DNA from: Rhodanobacter sp. UBA5168
Lineage (GTDB): Bacteria > Pseudomonadota > Gammaproteobacteria > Xanthomonadales > Rhodanobacteraceae
Reading direction: 5' to 3'
DNA: 30,085 bases
Assembly (NCBI GenBank): GCA_002413455.1
Contig: DHXA01000091.1
Span: 1 to 30,085, forward strand
Shown piece by piece: positions 23,128-30,085 of the stretch. The notes beneath the pieces are model-generated. The model saw only the letters and a program-made list of their open reading frames with translations. It did not search any database and had not been told where the DNA came from. Both the position numbers and the translations under genes were made by a program. Each line of letters opens with the position of its first letter. The stretch's first letter is position 1.

Positions 23128-24159
23128 ATGAAGCCCATCTCGCTGATCCAGTTCCTGATCGAGGAACGCCGCGCCGGCCACATCAACGCCGAACTTTCCC
23201 TGCTGATCGAGGTGGTCGCGCGCGCCTGCAAGCGCATCGCGGTGGCCACCAACAAGGGCGCACTCGGTGGGGTGCTCGGCATGGCCGGCAGCGACGGCGC
23301 GCTGAGCATGAACATCCAGGGCGAGGCGCAGAAGAAGCTGGACGTGATTTCCAACGAGATCCTGCTGGAGGCGAACGCCTGGGGCGGCCACCTCGCCGCC
23401 TGCGCCTCGGAAGAGATGGAAGACCCGCAACAGATTCCGGACGGCTATCCGAAAGGCAACCACCTGCTGCTGTTCGATCCGCTGGACGGTTCGTCGAACA
23501 TCGACGTCAACATTTCGGTCGGCACGATCTTCTCGGTGCTGCGCTGCCCCGACGACATCGCCGAACCGAAGGTCGAGCATTTCATGCAGCCGGGCACCGA
23601 GCAGCTGGCTGCCGGCTACGTGGTGTACGGCCCGGCCACGGTGCTGGTGCTGACCTTCGGCCACGGCACCCACGAGTTCACGCTGGAGCGTGAGGTCGGC
23701 AGCTTCATGCTGAGCCGGCGCGGCATCCGCATCCCGGAGGAGACCGCCGAGTTCGCCATCAACATGTCGAACCAGCGCCACTGGCAGCCGCCGATGCAGC
23801 GCTACATCGGCGAGCTGCTGGCCGGCACCTCCGGCCCGCGCGGCAAGGACTTCAACATGCGCTGGGTTGCCTCGATGGTGGCCGACGTGCATCGCATCGT
23901 GACCCGTGGCGGCGTGTTCTATTACCCGCTGGACGCGAAGATCATGATCCAGGGCGGCAAGCTGCGGCTGATGTACGAGGCCAACCCGATGGCCTTCATC
24001 ATCGAGCAGGCCGGTGGCGCGGCCACGACCGGGCGCGAGCGCATCATGGACGTCCAGCCGTCCGGACTGCACCAGCGCGTACCGGTCTTTCTCGGCTCCA
24101 GGAAAGAGGTTGAAGTGGCCACGCATTACCACCTGGAAGCCGACAGCGCGCAGGGCTGA
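23128..24159 (+). CDS. fbp: Fructose-1,6-bisphosphatase, class I
   Basis: From ATG 23128 the enzyme has 343 residues, the usual length; the in-frame GTG/ATG codons upstream (from 23053) would add a non-family extension. It hydrolyses fructose 1,6-bisphosphate to fructose 6-phosphate in gluconeogenesis. Metal-binding and substrate motifs are visible: [46 protein letters not shown] and [20 protein letters not shown]. The frame is intact. No other gluconeogenic gene is adjacent; the following gene is an unrelated patatin-like lipoprotein after 241 bases. Confidence 0.96.
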   Translation: MKPISLIQFLIEERRAGHINAELSLLIEVVARACKRIAVATNKGALGGVLGMAGSDGALSMNIQGEAQKKLDVISNEILLEANAWGGHLAACASEEMEDPQQIPDGYPKGNHLLLFDPLDGSSNIDVNISVGTIFSVLRCPDDIAEPKVEHFMQPGTEQLAAGYVVYGPATVLVLTFGHGTHEFTLEREVGSFMLSRRGIRIPEETAEFAINMSNQRHWQPPMQRYIGELLAGTSGPRGKDFNMRWVASMVADVHRIVTRGGVFYYPLDAKIMIQGGKLRLMYEANPMAFIIEQAGGAATTGRERIMDVQPSGLHQRVPVFLGSRKEVEVATHYHLEADSAQG

Positions 24160-24169
24160 CGTTGTTGTT

Positions 24170-24315
24170 CTTGCTCTCTCCTGCCTGCAGGGAAGGCCGG
24201 GGTGAGGTCGCTCTTCGCGTACCCGCCAGGATCGAGAACTTCAGCCCTCGCCGAAAGGACTGCCTTCGGTCGCCAACCTCCCTGCAAGCGGGCGGAGGAG
24301 CAAAGCAGGGACAGG
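24170..24315. repeat. Degenerate repetitive intergenic element
   Basis: The 241 bases between fbp and the patatin gene hold CTCTCTCCTGCCTGCAGGGA followed by AGGCCGGGGTGAGG, and later CTCCCTGCAAGCGGGCGGAG with GAGC. I recognise this as resembling a dispersed repeat of high-GC proteobacteria (CTCTCCCGCNNGCGGGAGAGGGCCGGGGTGAGG-type). Each half can form a hairpin; the two halves are partly degenerate. No gene is apparent. Confidence 0.45.
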
Positions 24316-24400
24316 CGTTGCCGCCGTCCTTCGCCCCCGCAGCGCCATGTCAGCGCCCTAAGCTCTGCACCAACCCACCTCCACTCTGGCAACACAACCG

Positions 24401-25324
24401 ATGCCATTTCGCCGCTACCTGCTGCCGTTGCTCGCCACGCTCGCGCTGAGCGCCTGTTTTGGCGGCAGCAAGCCCACTGTCCCGCAACCGGTCATCGTGC
24501 CGCCGCTGGTACCTGTGAAGCTGAAGATCGGCCTCGCGCTGGGAGGCGGCGCGGCGAAAGGCTTCGCGCATATCGGCGTGATCAAGATGCTGGAAGCCAG
24601 CGGCATTCACCCGGATGTGGTCGCCGGCACCAGTGCCGGCAGTGTGGTCGGTGCGCTGTACGCCAGCGGCATGGATGCTTTCGCGCTGCAGGAAACCGCA
24701 TTCGGCCTGGACGAAGCGAAGATCCGCGACGTGCGGCTGTTCTCCGGCGGGCTGGTGCAGGGTCAGGCGCTGCAGGATTACGTCAACCAGCTGGTGCACC
24801 ACCAGCCGATCGAAAAGTTGAAGATCCCGTTCGCCGCCGTCTCCACCGAGCTGGAAACCGGTGCGCGCATCGTGTTCGTGCGCGGCAATACCGGGCAGGC
24901 CGTGCGCGCGTCCTCCAGCATCCCCGGCGTGTTCGAACCCGCCGACGTTCGCGGCCGGCATTACGTCGACGGCGGCGTGGTCAGCCCGATACCGGTGGAC
25001 GCGGCGCGCCAGCTCGGTGCCGACTTCGTGATCGCGGTGGACATCTCGACCAAGCCCAGCGGGAGCAATCCGCAAGGCATGATGAACATCGTCGGCCAGT
25101 CCATCACGATCATGGGCCAGCAGCTGGCGGCGCAGGAAACTGCGCGTGCCGACGTGGTGATCCGGCCCAACCTCGGCAACATCGGCCCGACCGATTTCGA
25201 GCAGAAGAACCAGGCCATCCTCGAAGGCGAGAAAGCGGCGCTGGCAGCCATTCCGGCCATTCGCGCCAAACTCGCCGCGATGGTTGCGGCACGTCAGGCC
25301 GCCGCAACCACGCCCACGCACTGA
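24401..25324 (+). CDS. Patatin-like phospholipase lipoprotein (RssA-like)
   Basis: This 307-residue protein has a lipoprotein signal with lipobox L16-S17-A18-C19. The patatin domain follows: GLALGGGAAKGFAHIGVI (oxyanion glycine loop), the nucleophile S78 in GTSAGS and the catalytic D190 in the DGG motif YVDGGVVSPIP, a Ser-Asp dyad. It probably hydrolyses acyl-ester lipids at the inner leaflet of the outer membrane or in the periplasm. The order GGGAAKG, GTSAG, DGG is the family order and it is similar to RssA-type proteins. It stands alone between fbp and the S9 peptidase. Confidence 0.93.
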   Translation: MPFRRYLLPLLATLALSACFGGSKPTVPQPVIVPPLVPVKLKIGLALGGGAAKGFAHIGVIKMLEASGIHPDVVAGTSAGSVVGALYASGMDAFALQETAFGLDEAKIRDVRLFSGGLVQGQALQDYVNQLVHHQPIEKLKIPFAAVSTELETGARIVFVRGNTGQAVRASSSIPGVFEPADVRGRHYVDGGVVSPIPVDAARQLGADFVIAVDISTKPSGSNPQGMMNIVGQSITIMGQQLAAQETARADVVIRPNLGNIGPTDFEQKNQAILEGEKAALAAIPAIRAKLAAMVAARQAAATTPTH

Positions 25325-25419
25325 AGCGTGCGCCGGCATGGATGTGCCATGCCGTCCTGCACTTGGCGCGTGCAAACTTCTGGTAGTAGCGTGCAGACTT
25401 CCCTGCGTCGGAGTCCCTC

Positions 25420-27492
25420 ATGTTGAAACGCTCGCACCTGCCTGCTTCATGTCTTCTGCTGGCCATCGCGCTGGCACCGGACGCATTTGCCGCATCGCCC
25501 GCGGTCGATCCGCGCATCGAACAGCTGTTGACCGAGCTGGGCAAGCCGCTGCACATCGAGGCGGTGGCGATTTCGCCGGACGGCAGGCAGCTGGCCTGGG
25601 TGATCGAGCGCGACGGCAAACCGTCGATCGAAGTGGCCGCTGCCGACGGCAGCCACGCGCGGCGCATCGGCGCCGCAGCCAAGCCCGGCCTGTGTGCCGA
25701 ATCCGGAGTTGCGTGGGCGCCTGATTCCCGGCACCTCGCGTTCGTGTCCAACTGCAGCGTCGACCTGACCAGCACAAAGGTGATGCAGAACATCATCTTT
25801 GTCGCTGATGCCAGTCACGAAGACATGGCCGGCAATGGGTCGCCCAGGCAGCTGGTCAAGCTCGCAGGTTATGCGCGTGCGCTGCAATGGACGACCGACG
25901 GCAAATCACTCGGTTTCCTCTACGTGCCCGGCGCCACCCGCCGCGCCAGCGCGTTGGCGGCCGCCAAGCCCGCCGCCGGCGAAGTCGGCGTCGCCGGCAT
26001 GGAAGTGCAGCGCGTGGCCAGCGTCGAGGTCGCCAGCAGCACGCTGCACGAACTGACGCCGGCCAGTACCTATGTCTATGAATTCGACTGGTCGCCGGAC
26101 GGTACCCGGATCGCCTACACCGCTGCCCAGCCGCCGGGCGACAACAACTGGTGGGTCGCCAAGCTCTACGTGCAGCCGGCACAGCCGGATGCCGCCGCCA
26201 CGCTGCTGGTCGACCCGACCCACCGCAGCAGCGGTTCGCTGCACAGCCTGCAGATCGCCCTGCCGCGCTGGTCGCCGGATGGTTCGCGGATCGCCTTCAT
26301 CGGCGGCTTGATGAGCGACCAGGGCGCTACCGGCGGCGACATCTACGCGGTGCCGGCCAGCGGCGGCACGCCGGTCAATCTCACGCCGGACATCCATGTC
26401 ACGCCGTCATGGCTGAGCTGGACCGGCCCGCAGTCGATGCTGGTCAGTCAGGTCGGCAACGGCCAGAGCCAGCTGGCGGATTACGCGGTCTCGGCCACGC
26501 ATGCGCAGCAGCAGACCGTGCACTTCACCGTGCCGGCGAGCTTCAGCGACGGCAGCGCCTCGATGGCCGTTTCGCTGTCCAGCGATCATCGGCATCTCGC
26601 GTTCGTGCAGAGCTCGTATGCCGCCGCGGACGAAGTGCATGCCGGCGCGCTGAGCGATGCCGCGCCGGCCGCGGTGACCTCGTTCAATGCCGCGCTCAAA
26701 CCAGCCTGGGGCAAGGCCGAATCGGTGGAATGGAACGACGAAGGCTTCCACGTGCAGGGCTGGTTGCTATACCCGGCCCACTACGACCCGACGAAGACCT
26801 ACCCGATGGTCGTGGTGGTGCACGGCGGTCCGTCGAGCGCGGTAGTGCCGCGCTGGCCGGGCGTGGGCTACGGCGCGGCGCCGCTGTCCGCGCTGGGTTA
26901 CTTCGTGTTCGAGCCGAACCCTCGCGGCAGCTTCGGCCAGGGTGAGAAATACGTGCAGGCCAACCGCAAGGACTTCGGCTACGGCGATCTGCGCGACATC
27001 CTCGCCGGCGTCGACGCGGTGGAGAAGAAGGCGCCGGTGGATGACAAGCGGCTCGGCCTCACCGGCTGGAGCTACGGCGGCTTCATGAGCATGTTCGCGC
27101 CGACCCAGACCCAGCGCTTCCGCGCCGTGGTGGCTGGTGCCGGCATCGCCAACTGGCAGAGCTATTACGGCCAGAACCTGATCGATCAGTGGATGCCGCC
27201 GTTCTTCGGCGCCAGCGTGTACGACGACCCGGCGATATACGCGAAGAGTTCGGCGATCAACTTCATCAAGCAGGTGAAGACGCCGACGCTGATCGTGGTC
27301 GGCGACCGCGACGCCGAATGCCCGGCACCGCAGTCGTTCGAGTACTGGCATGCGCTGCGCGCGCAGGGCGTCACCACGTCGCTGGTGGTGTACCCGAACG
27401 AGGGCCACCATTTCGTCGACCCCGCGCATCAGCGCGACGTGCTGCAGCGGGCGCTGGGCTGGTTCGCGAAATACCTGCCGGCCGGCGGCTGA
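25420..27492 (+). CDS. S9 family prolyl oligopeptidase/dipeptidyl peptidase
   Basis: The 690-residue protein has a signal peptide (LKRSHLPASCLLLAIALAPD, then AFAA), so it is probably periplasmic. An N-terminal beta-propeller of about residues 40-420 (repeated WSPDG-type blade motifs such as AWAPDSRHLAF, DWSPDGTRIAY and RWSPDGSRIAF) precedes an alpha/beta-hydrolase domain. The catalytic triad can be placed at S551 (GWSYGGFMS), D631 (VGDRDAECP) and H663 (NEGHHF). The family cleaves short peptides, typically after proline or other small residues. The frame is intact and it is followed by a stem-loop. Confidence 0.95.
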   Translation: MLKRSHLPASCLLLAIALAPDAFAASPAVDPRIEQLLTELGKPLHIEAVAISPDGRQLAWVIERDGKPSIEVAAADGSHARRIGAAAKPGLCAESGVAWAPDSRHLAFVSNCSVDLTSTKVMQNIIFVADASHEDMAGNGSPRQLVKLAGYARALQWTTDGKSLGFLYVPGATRRASALAAAKPAAGEVGVAGMEVQRVASVEVASSTLHELTPASTYVYEFDWSPDGTRIAYTAAQPPGDNNWWVAKLYVQPAQPDAAATLLVDPTHRSSGSLHSLQIALPRWSPDGSRIAFIGGLMSDQGATGGDIYAVPASGGTPVNLTPDIHVTPSWLSWTGPQSMLVSQVGNGQSQLADYAVSATHAQQQTVHFTVPASFSDGSASMAVSLSSDHRHLAFVQSSYAAADEVHAGALSDAAPAAVTSFNAALKPAWGKAESVEWNDEGFHVQGWLLYPAHYDPTKTYPMVVVVHGGPSSAVVPRWPGVGYGAAPLSALGYFVFEPNPRGSFGQGEKYVQANRKDFGYGDLRDILAGVDAVEKKAPVDDKRLGLTGWSYGGFMSMFAPTQTQRFRAVVAGAGIANWQSYYGQNLIDQWMPPFFGASVYDDPAIYAKSSAINFIKQVKTPTLIVVGDRDAECPAPQSFEYWHALRAQGVTTSLVVYPNEGHHFVDPAHQRDVLQRALGWFAKYLPAGG

Positions 27493-27505
27493 CCCCATGC
27501 GGCGT

Positions 27506-27535
27506 GGTTCCTTCCGGCACAGGCCGGAAGGAACC
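27506..27535. terminator. Stem-loop between convergent genes
   Basis: GGTTCCTTCCGG and CCGGAAGGAACC form a perfect 12-bp stem around a six-base loop, 13 bases after the S9 peptidase stop. No T-run follows on either strand, so it may act as a weak bidirectional terminator or an mRNA 3' stabiliser. Confidence 0.6.
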
Positions 27536-27540
27536 GGTAC

Positions 27541-27720
27541 TCATGATTCGGGCGGATCGCGCCGGCGCGTGTGGGTGACCGCGCCGACGATGCCGATGCC
27601 CAGCAGCACCACCACGCCGACGATGATCCATTGCGAGGGCGCATGCAGCAGGAAGGCGGCATAGGCCAGACCGCCGATCACGACGATCATGCCGATCAGA
27701 TAAAGCGCAAATGAGGACAT
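27541..27720 (-). CDS. Small two-helix membrane protein, 59 aa
   Basis: From ATG 27720, with GGAGG about 6 bases upstream on the minus strand, the product is 59 residues. It has two hydrophobic helices (FALYLIGMIVVIGGLAYAAF, then WIIVGVVVLLGIGIVGAV) separated by a short polar loop and ends in a charged THTRRRDPPES tail. The in-frame extension to 27792 has no such binding site and is not hydrophobic. The family is not one I can name; it is probably an inner-membrane protein common in this bacterial group. Confidence 0.8.
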   Translation of the reverse strand: MSSFALYLIGMIVVIGGLAYAAFLLHAPSQWIIVGVVVLLGIGIVGAVTHTRRRDPPES

Positions 27721-27924
27721 CGGTGCCTCCGTATCGTCTGGCGTCGCGTGGATCGAAGGGATCGAGGCGTGGCCGGGAATCCGAGCAGACACGCCACGCC
27801 ATCACCGGCACGTGAAGACGCGCCGGCGACCTCGCCTCGGTCAGGAAACATTGGCGGGAGGAATGCGGTCCGGGGCATCATCCGCAGGCTCCGCCGGTTT
27901 TCCCACCTCGATGCCGATTCCTCC

Positions 27925-28716
27925 ATGACGCCTGCCCAGCCACCCTGCGCCCGATTGCCGTTGCGCTTCGATGCCGACGCCATGCGCGCCGCCGTCGCCG
28001 TCTTGCCGCAGGAGGCCTGGCAACCCCATTTCAACACCGGCTATTACAACGGCGACTGGAGCGGCGTCGCCCTGCGCACCTTCGACGACGCCCCGCTGCC
28101 GCTGGCTCCCGGCAGCGGGGCGGCGAGGGACACCGCCTACTGCGACGCGTTCTGGCGCGGGCAGCTGGCCAGACTGCAGACCGGATTGCGCAGCGCCCGG
28201 CTGTTGCGGCTGGGGCCGGGTGCATCGATCCACGAACACCGCGACTACGATCTGGGCACGCCCGAGGGCGATCTTCGCGTGCACATCCCCATCGTCACCG
28301 ACCCCCGGGTGGATTTCCTGCTCGATGGCCTGCGCGTGCCGATGCAGGCCGGCGAGTGCTGGTTCCTCGACCTGTCCAGGCCGCACCGTGTCGACAACCA
28401 TGGCGGTTGCGAGCGTATCCACCTGGTGGTCGATTGCCGACCGTCGCCCTGGCTCGCCGAACAGATCGGCACCGGTTTCCCCGACACGCCGGCAAGCCAG
28501 CCCAGCCGCGGCAACGAAGCCTTCGCCGCCTTTCGCGCCCATGTCCATGCCGATCCCGCGCTGGAAGCCATGCTTGCCGAGCATCTGGACAGCCAGGCGT
28601 TCGTGCACGCCGTGCTGGCGCTGGCGGCCGACACCGGCCACCGCTTCGGCGAGCAGGACGTGCGTGCCGCCCTGGCCCGGGGACGCCGCGACTGGATCGA
28701 ACCGTGGCTGGTTTGA
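27925..28716 (+). CDS. Aspartyl/asparaginyl beta-hydroxylase-like 2OG oxygenase
   Basis: The product from ATG 27925 has 263 residues. The first 180 match the aspartyl/asparaginyl beta-hydroxylase domain: FNTGYYNGDWSGVALR, LLRLGPGASIHEHRDYDLG with the iron ligands H105 and D107, RVHIPIVT, GECWFLDLSRPHRVDNHG with the distal ligand H154, and RIHLVVDCRPS with R164 that likely binds 2-oxoglutarate. A C-terminal helical extension (about 185-263; residues such as FAAFRAHVHADPALEAML) is of unknown role. The next gene, a sulfotransferase-like one, overlaps its end. The substrate is unknown and is probably shared with that neighbour. Confidence 0.88.
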   Translation: MTPAQPPCARLPLRFDADAMRAAVAVLPQEAWQPHFNTGYYNGDWSGVALRTFDDAPLPLAPGSGAARDTAYCDAFWRGQLARLQTGLRSARLLRLGPGASIHEHRDYDLGTPEGDLRVHIPIVTDPRVDFLLDGLRVPMQAGECWFLDLSRPHRVDNHGGCERIHLVVDCRPSPWLAEQIGTGFPDTPASQPSRGNEAFAAFRAHVHADPALEAMLAEHLDSQAFVHAVLALAADTGHRFGEQDVRAALARGRRDWIEPWLV

Positions 28717-29711
28717 ACCCCGTGGATGACGACTTGCGCGCCTGGCTGCCGATCAGGCTGTGGCAGGACGACGGCGGGTGGTCGGTCGACTGGTGCCGGT
28801 TTGGCACCCAGCCGCTGCGCGAACCCTTCTTCTACGACAGCGTGGAGCTGGCCTTGCAGCGCCCCTTCAATCTGGCATGTCGTCGGCGCACCGGCATGCA
28901 GGCCTTGCTCGAATGGCATTCGCGCAGTCCGGGCATCCCGCCGACGGCCTTCCTCTTCCATGCCTCACGCTGCGGCTCCACCCTGGCGGCCCGCATGCTG
29001 TCCCGGCTGGACAGCCACACCGTGCTGTCCGAGCCGTCCACACTCGATGCGGCGCTGCGCGCGCACTACCGCGACCCTGCCGCAGCGGAGCACCAGGAAA
29101 CATGGATCCCTGCCTTGCTCGGCGCCTACGGTCAGCGCCGACTCGGCGGGGAGCGCGCGCTGGTCGTCAAGCTCGACGCCTGGAACATTTTCGAACTGCC
29201 GCTGCTGCGCCAATGCTTCCCCGATACGCCATGGCTGTTCCTGTATCGCGATCCGCTGGAGATCGCCGTCTCGCATCTGCACTCACCCGGCCGGCACATG
29301 GTGCAGGGCCTGATCGGCCCGTCGCCGCTGGCCATGCCGTTCGAAGAGGGCGTGGCCCTGTCCCGGCCCGAATTCGTCGCCCGCACGCTCGGCAGCCTTC
29401 TCGCCGCCGGGCTGGAGCAGTGCCGCCGCCACGGCGGCCTCGCCGTCAACTACGAGGAGTTGCCGCACGCGGTGACCGGGCGCCTCGCCCCGCTGTTCGC
29501 GCTGGACCCGGACGCCGCCGCGTCCACGCTGGCAGGTGCCACGCATCACGCCAAGCGGCCCGGCGAAGTCTTCGAGCAGGATCGCGCGCGCAAGCGGCAA
29601 GCCGCCGACGACGCCACGTGCCGGCAGGTCGAGCGATGGGCGCAGCAGCCCTATGCCGCGCTGGAAGCGCTGCGTGCGGAGCAGCGGGCATGGGCCGCAA
29701 GCCCGGCCTGA
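28704..29711 (+). CDS. Sulfotransferase-family protein
   Basis: About 335 residues if read from GTG 28704; GTG 28722 or TTG 28713 are alternatives, as no strong ribosome binding site is seen. The first two starts overlap the end of the dioxygenase gene, which implies translational coupling. The PAPS-binding P-loop is at about residues 82-98 (FLFHASRCGSTLAARM) and the 3'-phosphate loop around R182 and S190 (FLYRDPLEIAVSHLH). These match the sulfotransferase superfamily, which transfers sulfate from PAPS to an acceptor. The acceptor is unknown; some family members act as non-sulfating P-loop proteins. The pair could oxidise and then sulfate one peptide or metabolite. Confidence 0.85.
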   Translation: MAGLNPVDDDLRAWLPIRLWQDDGGWSVDWCRFGTQPLREPFFYDSVELALQRPFNLACRRRTGMQALLEWHSRSPGIPPTAFLFHASRCGSTLAARMLSRLDSHTVLSEPSTLDAALRAHYRDPAAAEHQETWIPALLGAYGQRRLGGERALVVKLDAWNIFELPLLRQCFPDTPWLFLYRDPLEIAVSHLHSPGRHMVQGLIGPSPLAMPFEEGVALSRPEFVARTLGSLLAAGLEQCRRHGGLAVNYEELPHAVTGRLAPLFALDPDAAASTLAGATHHAKRPGEVFEQDRARKRQAADDATCRQVERWAQQPYAALEALRAEQRAWAASPA

Positions 29712-29770
29712 TCCTGCGGCACCTGCGGTCCGGTCGGCAGCGCTTCCTGCGTGGTTGAACACGGGTGGGG

Positions 29771-30085
29771 CTAGAACAGTTCTCCCTGCGGCGACACTTT
29801 TCGCGGCGGTTCGAAACGGGAGGTGTCGAGCGCCAGTTCGCGCGCACGGCCGAAGCCGTGCTTGCGGCAGGCCACCTCGAAGCGGCGGCGCAGCAGATCG
29901 GCGAACACGCCCTGCCCGCGCATGCGGGTGGCGAAGTTGCTGTCGTAGTCGCGACCGCCATTCATCTGCTGTACCAGACTCATCACGTGTTCGGCGCGCT
30001 GCGGCGCGTGCAGGGCGAGCCACTCGCGGAACAGCTGCTTCAGTTCGTACGGCAGGCGCAGCGTGGTGTAGCCGGCGCAGCGTGC
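29771..30085 (-). CDS. PA0069-type radical SAM protein, C-terminal part (5' end outside window)
   Basis: The frame is open to the right end of the window (first residues ARCAGYTTLRLPYELKQLFR), so 104 codons of the C-terminus are present. The stretch VMSLVQQMNGGRDYDSNFA, followed by RMRGQGVFADLLRRRFEVA and ending SPQGELF, is the characteristic tail of the PA0069 / Rv2578c family of radical SAM proteins related to SplB (COG1533). The catalytic CxxxCxxC cluster lies outside the window. The function of the family is unknown. Confidence 0.85.
   Translation of the reverse strand, partial: ARCAGYTTLRLPYELKQLFREWLALHAPQRAEHVMSLVQQMNGGRDYDSNFATRMRGQGVFADLLRRRFEVACRKHGFGRARELALDTSRFEPPRKVSPQGELF

Noticed and set aside
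21786..24132. Long open frames on both strands (plus 21786-23693, minus 21877-24132) spanning several genes
   Set aside because: They run through fbp, the DJ-1-like gene and intergenic DNA in the wrong frame; only the last part of the minus frame carries real homology, the VOC remnant already listed.

Overview
The window looks like a chromosomal segment of a high-GC gammaproteobacterium of the Xanthomonadales/Lysobacterales, most likely Rhodanobacteraceae (Rhodanobacter, Dyella, Luteibacter or relatives). This rests on base composition, on gene types typical of that group (phhA divergent from an Lrp/AsnC gene, a DUF885 peptidase, a PA0069-type radical SAM protein, S9 peptidase) and on short REP-like palindromes of the GTGGGAGCGRCTTCAG type. 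The genus is an inference. No rRNA, tRNA or CRISPR array was found.

Layout. 1-504: 3' end of a Ycf46-like AAA ATPase. 522-3437 (minus): three-PAS hybrid histidine kinase followed by a single-domain response regulator. 3685-4485: exported methyltransferase-like protein. 4627-5864: an IS30-family insertion sequence. 5996-7817: a lower-GC cassette of a DeoR-type repressor divergent from nudK and a DUF4406 (deoxyribosyltransferase-like) gene, with 10-bp-phased operator-like repeats lying on the nudK promoter. 7818-8529: 712 bases without a convincing gene, holding a degenerate 42-bp tandem repeat array. 8530-9942: VOC protein, DUF3820 protein and a 2-oxoglutarate dioxygenase. 9984-11842 (minus): PlsC-like acyltransferase overlapping a YheT-like hydrolase.

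11883-13389: Lrp/AsnC regulator divergent from phenylalanine hydroxylase phhA, with a palindromic intergenic region and a terminator after phhA. 13568-15174 (minus): DUF899 and DUF2182 genes. 15293-17203: helix-turn-helix regulator plus a beta-propeller protein. 17222-18476 (minus): RES/Xre toxin-antitoxin pair whose two genes are separated by an inverted pair of REP palindromes. 18561-22976 (minus): a same-strand run of DJ-1/PfpI-like protein, small ORF, decayed VOC gene, GST, WYL regulator and DUF885 peptidase. 23128-27492: fbp, a patatin-like lipoprotein and an S9 peptidase. 27541-27720 (minus): small membrane protein. 27925-29711: aspartyl-hydroxylase-like dioxygenase overlapping a sulfotransferase-like gene. 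29771-30085 (minus): C-terminus of a PA0069-type radical SAM protein.

Most of the window is chromosomal housekeeping and metabolism. The accessory part is about 4.6-8.4 kb (IS30, repressor-controlled NudK/DUF4406 cassette, 42-bp repeats). The best candidates for undescribed biology are that cassette, the REP-split toxin-antitoxin operon and the dioxygenase-sulfotransferase pair.
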